From Rhea pennata (taxonomy: Eukaryota > Chordata > Aves > Rheiformes > Rheidae): DNA of 64,000 bases. Made by a program: the position numbers and the translations under genes. The notes under the pieces were generated by a model. The model saw only the letters and a list, made by a program, of their open reading frames with translations, had not been told where the DNA came from and ran no database searches. The DNA lies in the NCBI RefSeq assembly GCF_028389875.1, contig NC_084687.1:3260157-3324156 (forward strand). The letters run 5' to 3'. How positions within the stretch are numbered: position 1 is the stretch's first letter; each line of letters begins with the position of its first letter. Shown here piece after piece: positions 34,935 through 46,800 of the stretch.

Positions 34935-34970
34935 ACAGACACACAGACACACAGACACTCATACACACTA
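34744..34970. repeat. Compound TA/TG/CA/CAGA microsatellite, about 225 bp
   Basis: TG and TA runs are followed by TA blocks separated by GTACAT- and GTATCTG-type interruptions. Alternating CA and TA blocks, a long CA run and a terminal (CAGACA)n-like segment come next. The alternating purine/pyrimidine sequence is Z-DNA- and cruciform-prone, and high length polymorphism is expected. It lies 0.8 kb beyond the BRPF3 poly(A) site. Confidence 0.95.
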
Positions 34971-35794
34971 TATTCCTTTAGTTCTCCAAATCAAAGCATG
35001 AAGCTTTGAAAGAGTCTGAGACTTTTACCTTTTCCTCCCGTTCCTGCAGTAACTTGCGCAACGACGTGCTCCGGTCTCCGGTGGCAGCAGGTCCTGGCTG
35101 GTCTCCTGGTCCTCAGGGAGCTCTTCCCCTCCTCCATCCCCATCCCTTTAGCCCCTAACCTGTGCCGCAGTTTCTCCACTGGCCGGCCAAGTCTGGTCGT
35201 TTGTCTGGGGCACCCACAACCGGGGCCGCTCTTCGGGATGTGCCTGGCTCCCAGCCCCAGAGATCTCCTGCCGTGGTGCCCACTGGCCGCATGTCCGGTG
35301 GCTGCCACATTGCCAACAAAAGACAGAGAATCCAGAAAATTAGGAATAGCAGAGGAAATCCGTTCCACTTCCCCTCCTCCTGATCCCAACCTGAAGGAGG
35401 TTGAAGAAATGTGGAGAAGCGGATCAGGAAAAGCTGGCAGCTCCAGCTGAAACATTTGGCAATGCCAAGCAAGAAGCACCAAGTAACGGAAGGGAAATAA
35501 AACTTCTCCAGCAGAAAGTTTTACTTGCAACAGATTAATGACGGCCTGAGATGAAGGTGCTGCCTGCGACAGCCTGGGCAGCTCCCAGCAACACCCACCG
35601 GAGCCGGGACGTGGGTCACGACGCCCAACACAGCCGCAGCGAGCAAAACCCCGGCGCAGGGAAGCGCCTGCCCTGACACCGGAGGTCGAAGCGGCGCTTG
35701 CCGGGACGCCCGTGTGCATCCCGCACTGCCAGACGGGGCGAAGGACACGCCAGGAGCTTGGACAGCAGGATGACACCACCACGGCCTCTTTTTC

Positions 35795-37888
35795 TTTTTT
35801 TTACATTAGAACATTTATTTCTCAGAGAGAAAATATAGTCTCAGACAGTCAGATTATAGTAGGTAAAATTAGCTTTTTTTTTTCCTCTTTACAAGCATAG
35901 ATTTTCTTATTACCTCTCTTATACCATCTGATATAAACAACTCTAGAAAGCAAATAAACTCACTTTCTACAATAAATAGAGCAATCTGTGCTTTACAGCA
36001 GACTGACAGTAACATTTAGGTCCCGTAGCAACAGCAGGATATTAGCCAATTCAAATTCTAAAATGTCATTAAAAAAAAAAAAAAAGAAACAAAACAAAAA
36101 AAATCAAAAACCCAAATCCCAAGATCTTAAAACATATACACAGGTCACGAGTCCACAGCTGAGCTACCACCTGGAAAAGTATATGTTCCTTTAAATAAAT
36201 TACACTGTGTGCATATAAAAGACCCAGCAACACAACTGAGGACTTCAAGAATGGTGACAATAGGTCTAAATAATTTAGAACAATATTTTACAACTATGTA
36301 CATAATGTCCTTCCCTAGCCACACTCCACAGGCATTATTATTATTATTGTTATTTTTACAAAATCCTATGCCCCATCTCTTTATATGTTACAGATCTTCC
36401 TTAAAGTGTGGTTTCATGTCCCAATGTATAAGAAGTGGTATTTTAAAAAAGTAGACCAAGTAGAAATGGCAGTGATTACTCCCCCCCATTAATTATTATT
36501 ATTAATAATTATTATTATTATTTTGACCCCACATTCTCTTTAGTATGAAAAAGTTAAAATAATAAAAAAATACTGAGTTAAAAAGCGAAACGATGATATT
36601 CAATCTACAATCTTGCTCTGCACCTTTGGTTCTTAAAATGGAAAAGCAAAAGGGGAGACACAACACAAGAGATCCAAGAAATTGTAAGTCCGTCCTTGGC
36701 TAATAGAAAAGCTTTTGTCATCAGTTTCCCAACATTAGTTCTCCCATGTTTTTGCAATGCAAACCCCCAAAACCCCAGGGATTATCTGCAGAGCTGGATT
36801 TGTTCGCTTTTTAATGGATGACAAAGCTGGAGACCCACACACCAAGGAAGGGATATGCGTGTGTGAGAGAAGGCGAAAAGGCAAAATGGTCGTGTGCTCT
36901 AGTTAGCGCTTGGTTTCAACTCAAATCGAGCTGGAGGAGAACATTAAAAGAGACAGAAAAAAAAGAGAAGGAAAGAAAGGAAGAGGAGTATTACACCAAA
37001 TGTGCATAGAACGACACAAAAGATGCATCTCCCTCCAACCCTGATCAACCTCAGTATCTGCAAAGCTGCACCAGCTTCTCAGACAGCTTCAAAGTTAGTT
37101 TTGTTTCTTAAAAATAAAGTTATCTTTGCTTGTACTCAATACTGCACTGAACCGTGGTATGAAATGTTACTGGAACAAGCATAGTCATAGGAATCAGGAT
37201 TTAAATGCCAAACTAGAAAATAAATTTCTAAGACATATGTGTGCATGCATGCGCGCACACACACACAAAAAAAAACCAGGTAATTCATCTTTTATATTTA
37301 AAGCTCTGTGCATCTGTGCATGTAAGTAAGTAGGTGTGTGCAGCGGAGGGGAAGGTTACCAAAATATCTCAAATCTGCTCTAAACGCAGCATGAGAAAGC
37401 TGACACGAAAATACCACATAGGTAGGCAGGGAAGTGGTAACGTGCACGCCTGGCTACGGGTCTTGAAAGGTGGTGGGACAATCAACGTCATGTACAAAAA
37501 ATAAAATCAAAAGGCCCATGACGGTCAGGGTAAATTTGGCACGAGAAAGTCCAGGTGGAGATTCATTAAAGGATCCTGGTTCATTTACGGTGATACCGAT
37601 CCCCTGGAAATGGCCCAAATCCCCTGAACCCGGGGAAGGCAGAGGCCAGCGGGGCGCACGAGGTCTGTGCGCCGGAGCGCTGCCGTCCCCCGGTGGCTTT
37701 TCCTACCGTCTTGCTGCCAGCCCCGAGGGACTGGACGTTTCAGGCTGCTGCCAGCTCTTCAGCGACACACATTCAGAAAGAAGCTGGACAGGTTTTTTTT
37801 GGCACATAGCGGGTGTTTCGAGGAGCGCTGACGGCTGCTGGCAACGGCTCGGAGGGGAAAGGGAAGGCGAGCAATTCTGCCCCTTCCC
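35795..37888 (-). other. BRPF3 3' untranslated region
   Basis: This is a 2.1 kb AT-rich region between the stop codon (TAG, plus coordinates 37889-37891) and the poly(A) signal at 35814-35819. It contains ATT/TTA-type repeats at about 36333-36355 and 36487-36525, an A-run at 36070-36084 (poly-U in the mRNA) and AU-rich stretches around 35815-36000. No coding potential is recognised. Confidence 0.75.
35814..35819 (-). terminator. BRPF3 poly(A) signal (AATAAA on the minus strand)
   Basis: TTTATT on the plus strand reads AATAAA on the gene strand. It is the distal-most good hexamer of the AT-rich 3' UTR. The composition changes to GC-rich genomic sequence immediately beyond it, with a GTGGTGGTGTC stretch about 40 bases downstream on the gene strand. 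Confidence 0.75.
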
Positions 37889-40800
37889 CTACAGATAATT
37901 GGATGTAACGAAGGGATGATCTCCCCGCACGCGGCTCAGGTGAATCATGGCTCGGTCGTAGGCCACCTGGACAGACTTGCGGATGCTGGTTTTGCGGCCT
38001 TCCATCATCTTTAGCTTGTCCACCGTGTCGTCCACGCCGAGGGGGTAGACCTTGTCACGCGGAAGCCACTGCCTGCAAGGCAAAGGAGAGCATGGAAACC
38101 CATCAGAGAGACTCATGAGAGGAACCTGGAGAGCAGAGCAAGCACCTGGAGGCCTGTTGCCCCTTTGCACAAAACCCAGGGCTTGTTGCAGAAGGCGGCT
38201 GCTTGGATCTTCCTGGCTCTAATGACTTGCACAGCTGCAAGAGGGAAAGGAGCTTGTCCCAAGAGCTCCCAAGATGAGGCCAACTTCTCTGACTCCTCCA
38301 CCTTTCCCCATTAGCATCTGGTTGGCAGATCCAAGGGAGCTGCTACATTTGTGTGACTTACTTGTTTATAATTAACTCCCCACAATGATGCTACAAATGC
38401 TTAAATGTCGGCATTTGACCAGAATACATGGAAGTTAACGTCTGCAGCCAAAATGCCTTCCTACATGAGCACAGATTTCTCCCATCTTCATTCAAACCTT
38501 TCAGTTCTCCTTGGAGCTCTAGGGGAAACTTGGAAACTCCTGCATTCCACTGAGCAGCAAAAACAGGCACTTCCACAGTGGAAAGGAAGTATTCCACACC
38601 AAGAAAGCTCTGCCTTGTTCCAGCAGGCTGCAAGCATCAGGATTTGGATGAACACAACTACCTGACTCTCCTCCAGAAACAGGCAGCTTCCAGGAGACAA
38701 GTCCCAAGCCCAAGTTGACTCCAACTGACTGATGACTTAAAATGCAAGTGCCTTGTCCATACCAAGCTTTTATTGTGTAGGCCCTAGCACAGGTTAGCTA
38801 GCACATTTGGAAATGTGCCATCTTTCCTAGCAAAGTCCAGCCCCTGGACGTTAAATCTCAGGCACTGCTGGCTCAGTTCAGTGCATTCCCCAGCTGGCCC
38901 ATGCTGACAGTCCGGGGCAGCTCAACTCATCTCCGTCACAAAGATCAGCGGCCAAGTTCTGTTCTTGTGACATTTCTGCAGCTTCACTGAAGTCAGTAGA
39001 ATTTGGATTGGCACCACAAAGGGTTTTACAACTTTCCTGCAAAGATCTGGCTTCCTACAAACAGCAACGAATGATCTAAGTGGCCACTTAAAAGTGCAAA
39101 CATCTACCAAAGCCCTGGCTTCAACACGTGTCAGGCAAAGCGGAGGAAACACTGACATTTATTGGGAAGGTAGTTTCAACTACAAGCCTGCATTGAGATT
39201 TTTCAAAACTGATGACTAAAGCAACAGGAAGTGTGGCGCTGCCATTGATTTTCAGCTAGAAACCATTAGGACTACTTTGAAGAACGTGCACTGTACCAAG
39301 TGCTTCTGGTAATCAGGGAAACTGAAACAATGCAGCCTACTAATGAAAAGCTACAGGAGTGTGTCCCTCAGCATCTCTCTTTCCCAGAGGATGCAAAACA
39401 ACTAAGGTGCAGCAAACTTCTCAGCTTTCCGAGAAGACAACACGCACTTTTCTTCTGCCTGTGTTGCATCCTTGCCTTCATCTGCTTAACAGTATAAAAT
39501 GCTGCAGCAGCACAGAAGTGCAGGAACCTATGCTCCACTTTGCTGCTTTTTTTTGCCACTTTTTTCTTGGCTCTGCTTTCTCCCCGTGATGCACCTTCCA
39601 TCCGGCAGCGACCCAGCCTCTGGGCAACATTCGCCTCCTTCCTCCAGCCCTCGCCCTGCCTCAGCCCTCTTGGTAAAGGCTCTGTCAGGGTTGCCTGGCC
39701 TAAACTTCATTTGAACCCCTTCCAAGGAGGCAGGCAACAGCCTTCTGCAGGAGACTAAGGAGGAGAAGGGCTCACAAAGGGCCAGGAGACTCCTTCCAAA
39801 CTCTTGGTATCTTACTCTATAGAGGCAGCAACAGAAGACAGCTGCACACAGATGTCACCTCCCGGGTGACAATTTATATGCTCCGTTCCTGTCCCCACGT
39901 GGCTGCCTGTTTCATTTTGAGGGACTCATCTCTTCTAGCACAGTGCTCCAATTTTACAAGCTTCCCGTGGGTTCACATATTGATCTCAAACCATTATTGC
40001 TCGTTTTTAAGGCACTTTGCCTGTTTGTGGCTTGTTATATCTGGCTGGATTTTTGTTACCGCATGAATCTGTCGGCCACTGACACTAAAATCAGCAGATT
40101 TAGTCTGTCCGAGACAGAGTGATAACAATCACTGAGATATTTCACTTGCCCTGAGCCAGATGCTTACACCTATGTCTTTCCATCTTAAAACAAATGGTTT
40201 GATTTGAAAAATGCAGGTACTCAGCATCTCTGAAAAATTAGGCTGCTAGTTTAGGTCTAAATATGGAATAAACCTAACATTTTGAAAACGTTACCCTGGA
40301 GATTTTTGGTGAATCTCTTCTGCAGTAGTAGAACTGGCTTGTGTTTTAAACGCTCTCTCTAATCTGCTGCCGATTTCAACTGTTAAATTGGTTCTTTACT
40401 TGCCTCAGTATTTTTGTGGTGATAAGACCCTGTGTGAAGGGTGTTGTGCTGGTTGTCATGTAAGTGGGGCATTCAGATGTCATGCCCTCACACCAGGGTA
40501 AAGCAAGCTGGCTTCCTCATTTAGACTTTCTTAGACTGCTGCGTATTTAAATCCCCCAATTTACATGCAACACAATAATCATCCCTGCACACTCCTGTAT
40601 ACCAAAGATTTTGTTAAAACTTCCTTCTGTGCCACGGCACTCACCACAGGCCCCAGACTGTCCACACACACACACTCACCAGGTTCTCTTGTTGTCAAAG
40701 AAGAGGACAAGGAAGAGCTTCTCGCCTGCCTCTGTCTGCCTCTGCTCTCCCAACTTCAACACGTCCATGGGTGGGACAGGGATGGGCACTCCGTTGTGGA

Positions 40801-43800
40801 GCAGGCCCTCACGTGGCATCTTGGGATCGATTATCTAATGACACAAGGAAAGGATATTTAAACACAAAACCCTTCAAGAACAGCAGAGAACACAAAGCTT
40901 TTCTCTTATTGCAGCGTCCATAAGCTAGACAATTAAGAGCATTCAAGATGGATCAGTAAAATTGTCTGCTCCATCTCAGAGGCTCTTTTTAAAGAATTTT
41001 CCTGTCCTGAAGGCACTGGCAGTGTGGAGAGGAAGCCAGTAAGTCAAATAGCCAGGTACCTGATCTTGAAAGGGAAAGGACATAAACACATGGTTCTGCA
41101 TGAATGGAGATACATTTAGATTAATTGGTAATGGTGTACAACCCAGTATTTCTTGTTCAGAAGAGGATTTCCCTCCCTCAGTTCAAACTCATATCATATG
41201 ACACCACTGCTGTACTCAGCAGGTATAATGCGATTTCACAACAGCTTCATTCTGGGGTGATTTGATTGACTTCAGTGGCATTACTCAGATTTACACTGTT
41301 ATTAGAACAGAATCAGGCCCAGTATTTTGAGAGCACTGACAAGCACCACCAACTTTATGAGACTAGGGAAATGCAGACCACAGTCATTTTTGGGCACATG
41401 TAGTGACAGAGGCATCAATTCTCCTCATATGAAGCAGAAATGTCAGTGTCCAACATTTGTGCTATTAGATCACAGGAGGAGAATGAAACAGCAAAAAGCA
41501 GATACAATACTAAACCTAGTCTTCTCTGCCTCCTGACCTCAGCTCCTACTAGCTTGAAGCAGCAGCTTGGCTTTGACACTGGCCGGCTGTAGGAACTTAT
41601 TAGGATGCTTCACCACCACAACAGATAGTCCAGAAATAAGGCATCGTTTATAGCAATCTCACTGCTTGAGAAATCTCATCGTTTGAGTCAGACTGCCTCG
41701 TATTATTACTTATATACATATTTCAGCAATCTCTCTCTGTTGATAACTTAACAAGCACTTAAAAACCTGCAGTGTTAATGGCACTTCCATGCAATAACTG
41801 CGTGCAATGTCTTACTTGGGAACTGAGCATGTTGCTCTTTGAAGCCAAATTTATGGATTTCATAGCAATACTGAAATATCCAAAGAGGGAAAAGTATTAT
41901 GGAAATATTGTTCAAAGGACTAGGTGCAAAAAGCATGCATATATTCTCATATGCTACTCAAACATATGATTGTTGCCATGGGGTATATATATCACAAGGC
42001 CAGCTGGGCACCTACATATGCAATTGCAGTCACTATACAGGAATACAGATAAGCAGTCAGACATCAGTGGCATCTGGTTCCTGCCTTTACAAAACTTAGG
42101 TCTTCTCACATCAACAGTAACTTTCAATAACTTTCTCCATACCTGCAGAGTGAACAGGAGAGGAGAGGAAATATCTCCCATCCCTGGCACCAGGGGATCA
42201 ATGTTTTATGAATCCTCTCCAATGCTCTGAAACAACGAACACAGGCAAAATTACCTGTGCAAAGGAAAAAATATGTACTGCATGCTTTGGGGAAGTTTTC
42301 CTTTCTGCCTCTGGCTATACTGCACACTAGCACCCTGTTCAGGGCTACCTGCGTTGCTGCTACCGACTGTGAGAGAGCCCCAAGTACTTACCAAGGCAGG
42401 ATAGGAGGGATAGCCACGGGACTTGGCCCACACAAGCTCCAAGGGCTCCAGTTCAGCCTGACTCTCAAAGGACATCAGAAAAGTCCTGCCTAAGGGGTCA
42501 CAAGGAGACACAGCTTAGGAGGGTCAGAGCACCAGCAAGGGGGTTGTAATAACCCAGACACGACAGCCTGTACAGTCTCAGTAGCAATCAGTTAAGTCAG
42601 ATCAACTACTGCTGTAGTTAAAATATACCGACAATATTTATGTTTTTATCTTTTAATCTCTTTGCTTCTGCAGCAAGCATAAAGCTGGAATTTCACTTTG
42701 TTCAGAAAAAACCTGCATTCGCCCAGCTTTTTGTACCATAAAAACATATATTTAATCACTAATGCGTGCACATACATTTAATTCCAGATCACTCCTCCTA
42801 ATTAAGATCTAGACTAAAAACAAAAAGTCACTTATTGTTTGTAGCTATATTCATTATATTTGGTATCCACACCCATACATGCCAAGATAAGCATCACATA
42901 TGCAGCAAATTTATTCTAAAATTTAGTGTGTAAGGGGATCTATCCTGGCCATGGAGAAATTCTAGCCTTTTTATACTTTGCCAGTACAGTCATGTTCTAT
43001 ATTAAGATAAAGTCACAGTCTCCTAATTCATAGGTCCAGCATCTAAGCCAATGCACACATGTAGCATTAAGATGAATTCTTTCACATGGAAATATTCATC
43101 AAAATCAGTTCTGGGGTGAATGGCTGCTGCATCACTGAAATCAGCTATATTATGTAAGTGATGCATTTGGTCCATTAGGCTCCACCAAGCCAAATCCATC
43201 CTCAATGGAACTGATGAAGCTGTAGCTGAGACCAATTTGGACCATTGTTCACCGAGTTCCTTTCATTCCTCCTAATACAAATATCCAGACTAGTCTGATG
43301 TCACATACTTTGGGGCCATTTGATCCCTGCAGGAAATGGCTGATTCTCATTGACAGAAATCTATTAGCTATCGATTTTTTCAAACCTAAGTGACAGTGTT
43401 GCAAAAGGTCCATTCAAGACATGCGTAATTATTCATGTCTGCTAGCTCCTGGCCCTGGAAAAGGCAGAATCCTCATTAACATGAATTTTACAGCAGCAGT
43501 GCAAGAGAACCTCTGCTTGCAGGGAACAGTCAGCACACTGTCTTTACCGAAAGTCAGACTGAATCTAGGAAATGCAGAGTACAGCCCAAACAAGAGCGCT
43601 GCCAAGAAATATCGGATGCGTCTTTTCGCTATGGCATTCCAAATTTCTTTTGCCATTAATGAAATGATGTTAAAGCACACAGAACTCTGCCCCTGCTTCT
43701 AATTCCCCCTGGAAGTGTTCTCTCTCAGTATCTCCAGGGCAGATTGCTGAGCTCGCAGGGTTGCAGATAACCATGATTCCCAGGGTGACAGAATCCAGAG

Positions 43801-46800
43801 TACTGGAGCTGTATGGAAGGGCACAAGGGTACCACAGGGTCAAAGCTGAATTCGGATTTCAGCAACACCAGTGCAAACCTGCAGTAACTTTATCAACACA
43901 CTGTAACCAAGGCAAGAATCTGGTCACATGAGTGCAGCTGCTGTATTGTCCTGGGTAGTATAGGAGAGTGTGACTTAATTATACTGAAGTAACACAGTCT
44001 CACAAGGATGACTTTGTTACAAAGACCTTGAAAGCAACCATAGTAGTAAGAGAGGGAACAGCTATGAAGTCATCTCCAGAGAGACCCCTCTTAATTATAA
44101 TTTACTTTCTGTATTGCAGTGTCATTAAAAAGAACCAGTTTCAAACCCATCTGAGAAGAAAACATGCACCTTTAGGGCACAGGCAACCAGCAGAAGTGAA
44201 AAGAGGAAAAATCTTTTAACTTTGTAATGAAGCTGGTGATAGAGCACGGGCAGTTCAGCAGACTGACCTTGCAATCACAGGAGCTCATGCAAGACAGGAG
44301 CACTGGGATCTGCTTTGCCCGGTTCAGACGGGATGCCAGCCCTGCGGCAGCACGGGACCAAAGCGGGGTGCTCCCCAAAGGGGCTGCTACCCAGCCTTCC
44401 TCACCTGAGCCACTGTAATCAGAGTCACCATTCACGCCTTCCAAGAAGGGCACTCGAGAAAGAGCTGGCTTCCCTCGACTTCGCTTGGGGGGCATCAAAC
44501 CACTGTCAAAAAAAAATGGAAAAGGAGGGCATTAGATAAAAACAGGCTACCCTGGAAAACACAGCCAAGTAAATGGATTCCCAGCTCCATTTCAAACACC
44601 AGGAAATTACTGGACTGATGCATCCTTGACAAGAAAAAAAGCACCGAATACATGAGCAGAAAGTTATCATGTCTGTTCTGGTGTAAGTACACTGGACATC
44701 TTCCTGCTTTTTCCAGAAGCAATGAAGTGGGCCTAAGGAAAACCTAGGCAGAAACATGAGGGGAAAAAAACATCAAAGAATTCATGCTGAAGAGCTGATG
44801 CTGCAATGTTTGCAGCTAGCATGAACGCATCCAGCTGTGTACAGATTTCAGAAGTCAATAGAACAGCCCTCTAATATGATCCTAATTTATCACTAATGAG
44901 GCTCTATCAGCCTAAGTCCTGAACATCCTTTTATTTCACTACTACAAGCACTTTGGAAAATAGACCATCTCCATCTCAAGCAATGATATTTTTGACTTGC
45001 TAATCACACAGAATCACTGAATGGTTGAGGTTGGAAGGGACCTCTGGAGATCATCTAGTCCAACCCTCCTGCTCAAGCAGGGTCACCTAGAGCATGTTGG
45101 ACAGGATCGCATTCAGGCAGGTTTTGAATATCTCCAGGAAAGGAGACTCCACAGTCTCTATGGATGCCCATAGAGGGGAACTGTTCCAGCGTTCTGTCAC
45201 TCTCACAGTAAAGAAATTTTTCCTCATATTCAGGTGAAAAATAATACCTATCAGTATCTTGTTTTTACAGCATAATACTTTTCTAATAACCAGCCCATTC
45301 AGAGGGAATTTAGTACTGAGAAAGAAAGAGTAAGAAAAAGTTGTAAATAGATCTGTTTCTAAATAGAGTAACTGCACAGGTTATCCATGAGACATCAGCT
45401 TGTTTTTACTTCCTTGTTTTGTGGGTGTCACATAGCTCCAATATAATTTTTGCTATGTCAATTGCTTGCAATTATTATAATAAGCATTTGCATGCCACTT
45501 TTCATCTTCAAAATCTACATCTTTCATCCGCAAACATCAACTAACAAATCACCACACTCTGCTATGAGTTCAGATTTGTCTCCTTCTCTTATATACAGAT
45601 AAACTGAGGCAACCTTGGCCCTTTGCACAGGCAGGTAAGGATGGACACAACACAGCTGTCGACAGCACACCTCTACTGAAACACTAATAAAATCTTAGCT
45701 ACAACTGCAAAATTATACACATCTTTTGACAGCTAATATTTAGGATCACTCTGTGAAGTTTTCATGTAAAAAATGCTGGATAGCTAGATATAACCAGAAA
45801 ATGGATACGGTTTCCAAGCATCCTACTGTATCTGACCAAAAGGAAGGCAGATGTTTAAGTTTATGCGGTCCTGTCCGAAGTAGTCAGTTCTGCCTTTAAG
45901 CCTCTGAAAGGAAGAAAGCAGCAACTGAGTAGGTGGTAGAAGTTCAGCTTTGCCTGTGGTGCCAGGCTGGACATTTGAGACACTATATGCTTCTAGCTTT
46001 GGCTCTCAGGACCTGTAACAAGGTACACATCAGCACCAAATGCACGCGTTTGTTGAGAGACAGTGGGTAATATATACCCATTTGTTTGAAAAATCAAGCA
46101 CTGCTTCAGGACCTACAGCGTAAGAGGAAAGGATGGAATCTGAGAAGCTTTTTATTTTTGGAGTCAACACACAAAATGAGTAACGGTCTGAGCTGGGTTT
46201 TAAGCAACCAGGTTGAATTACAGAGACAGAGAGATTAATTCAGAGAGAAAGGTATGCATGCTGGGGAATGGTTTGGCACAGGGAGCTTACCTGCAGGCTT
46301 CAAACACCAGCCCAGTGCCCAGGCCAGAGCTGCACTCAGAGTCTGAGCCACTTTCCATGTGCTTCCCAAAGCCGTTGGTCACTCCTGCAATGGAGAAAAA
46401 CAGAATCCTTTACTCATCCCCTTCCGCAAAGGCTGCAGGACACACGTGAGCACCCTGGATGTGCTGCTCTGCCTGGGCAAAGCGCAGTCCACGTGGAGGG
46501 ACACCTACATGGAGGCAGAGGATCATCTCAGAGCTCAGACAAGATCCCAAAACTAACCCACTGCAGGACAGGACAGGATGCACAAGGAATGATCCCCAAG
46601 GCCATTCCCAGGCCCAGTGCATTCGTGAGACTGAGCGCCAACCCCACGCTGCACGTAGAGGACCAGAGCAGGTTCCTGGGTTTGCCAATTTCTGGCAGTC
46701 ATAAAAGCCAGTCAACTGAGATGGGTGAATTCATGCCACAGTCACAATTATTTCTCCAGCCGTAAATAAGGAACTGCCAGAAGCAGCACATTTTGGGAAA

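Larger units (their letters stand above)
33067..35794. other. Convergent intergenic gap between TBC1D22B and BRPF3
   Basis: Both flanking genes end towards this 2.7 kb stretch. It contains several simple repeats, a homeodomain-motif cluster at 33789-33894, and moderately GC-rich unique sequence at 34010-34520 and 35040-35780. No gene is recognised. Frames within the dinucleotide repeats (34710-35010 on both strands) are artefacts of CA/TA repetition. Confidence 0.8.

Noticed and set aside
34710..35009. Several overlapping Tyr/Ile/His/Thr-rich open frames on both strands
   Set aside because: They are direct translations of TA and CA dinucleotide repeats.
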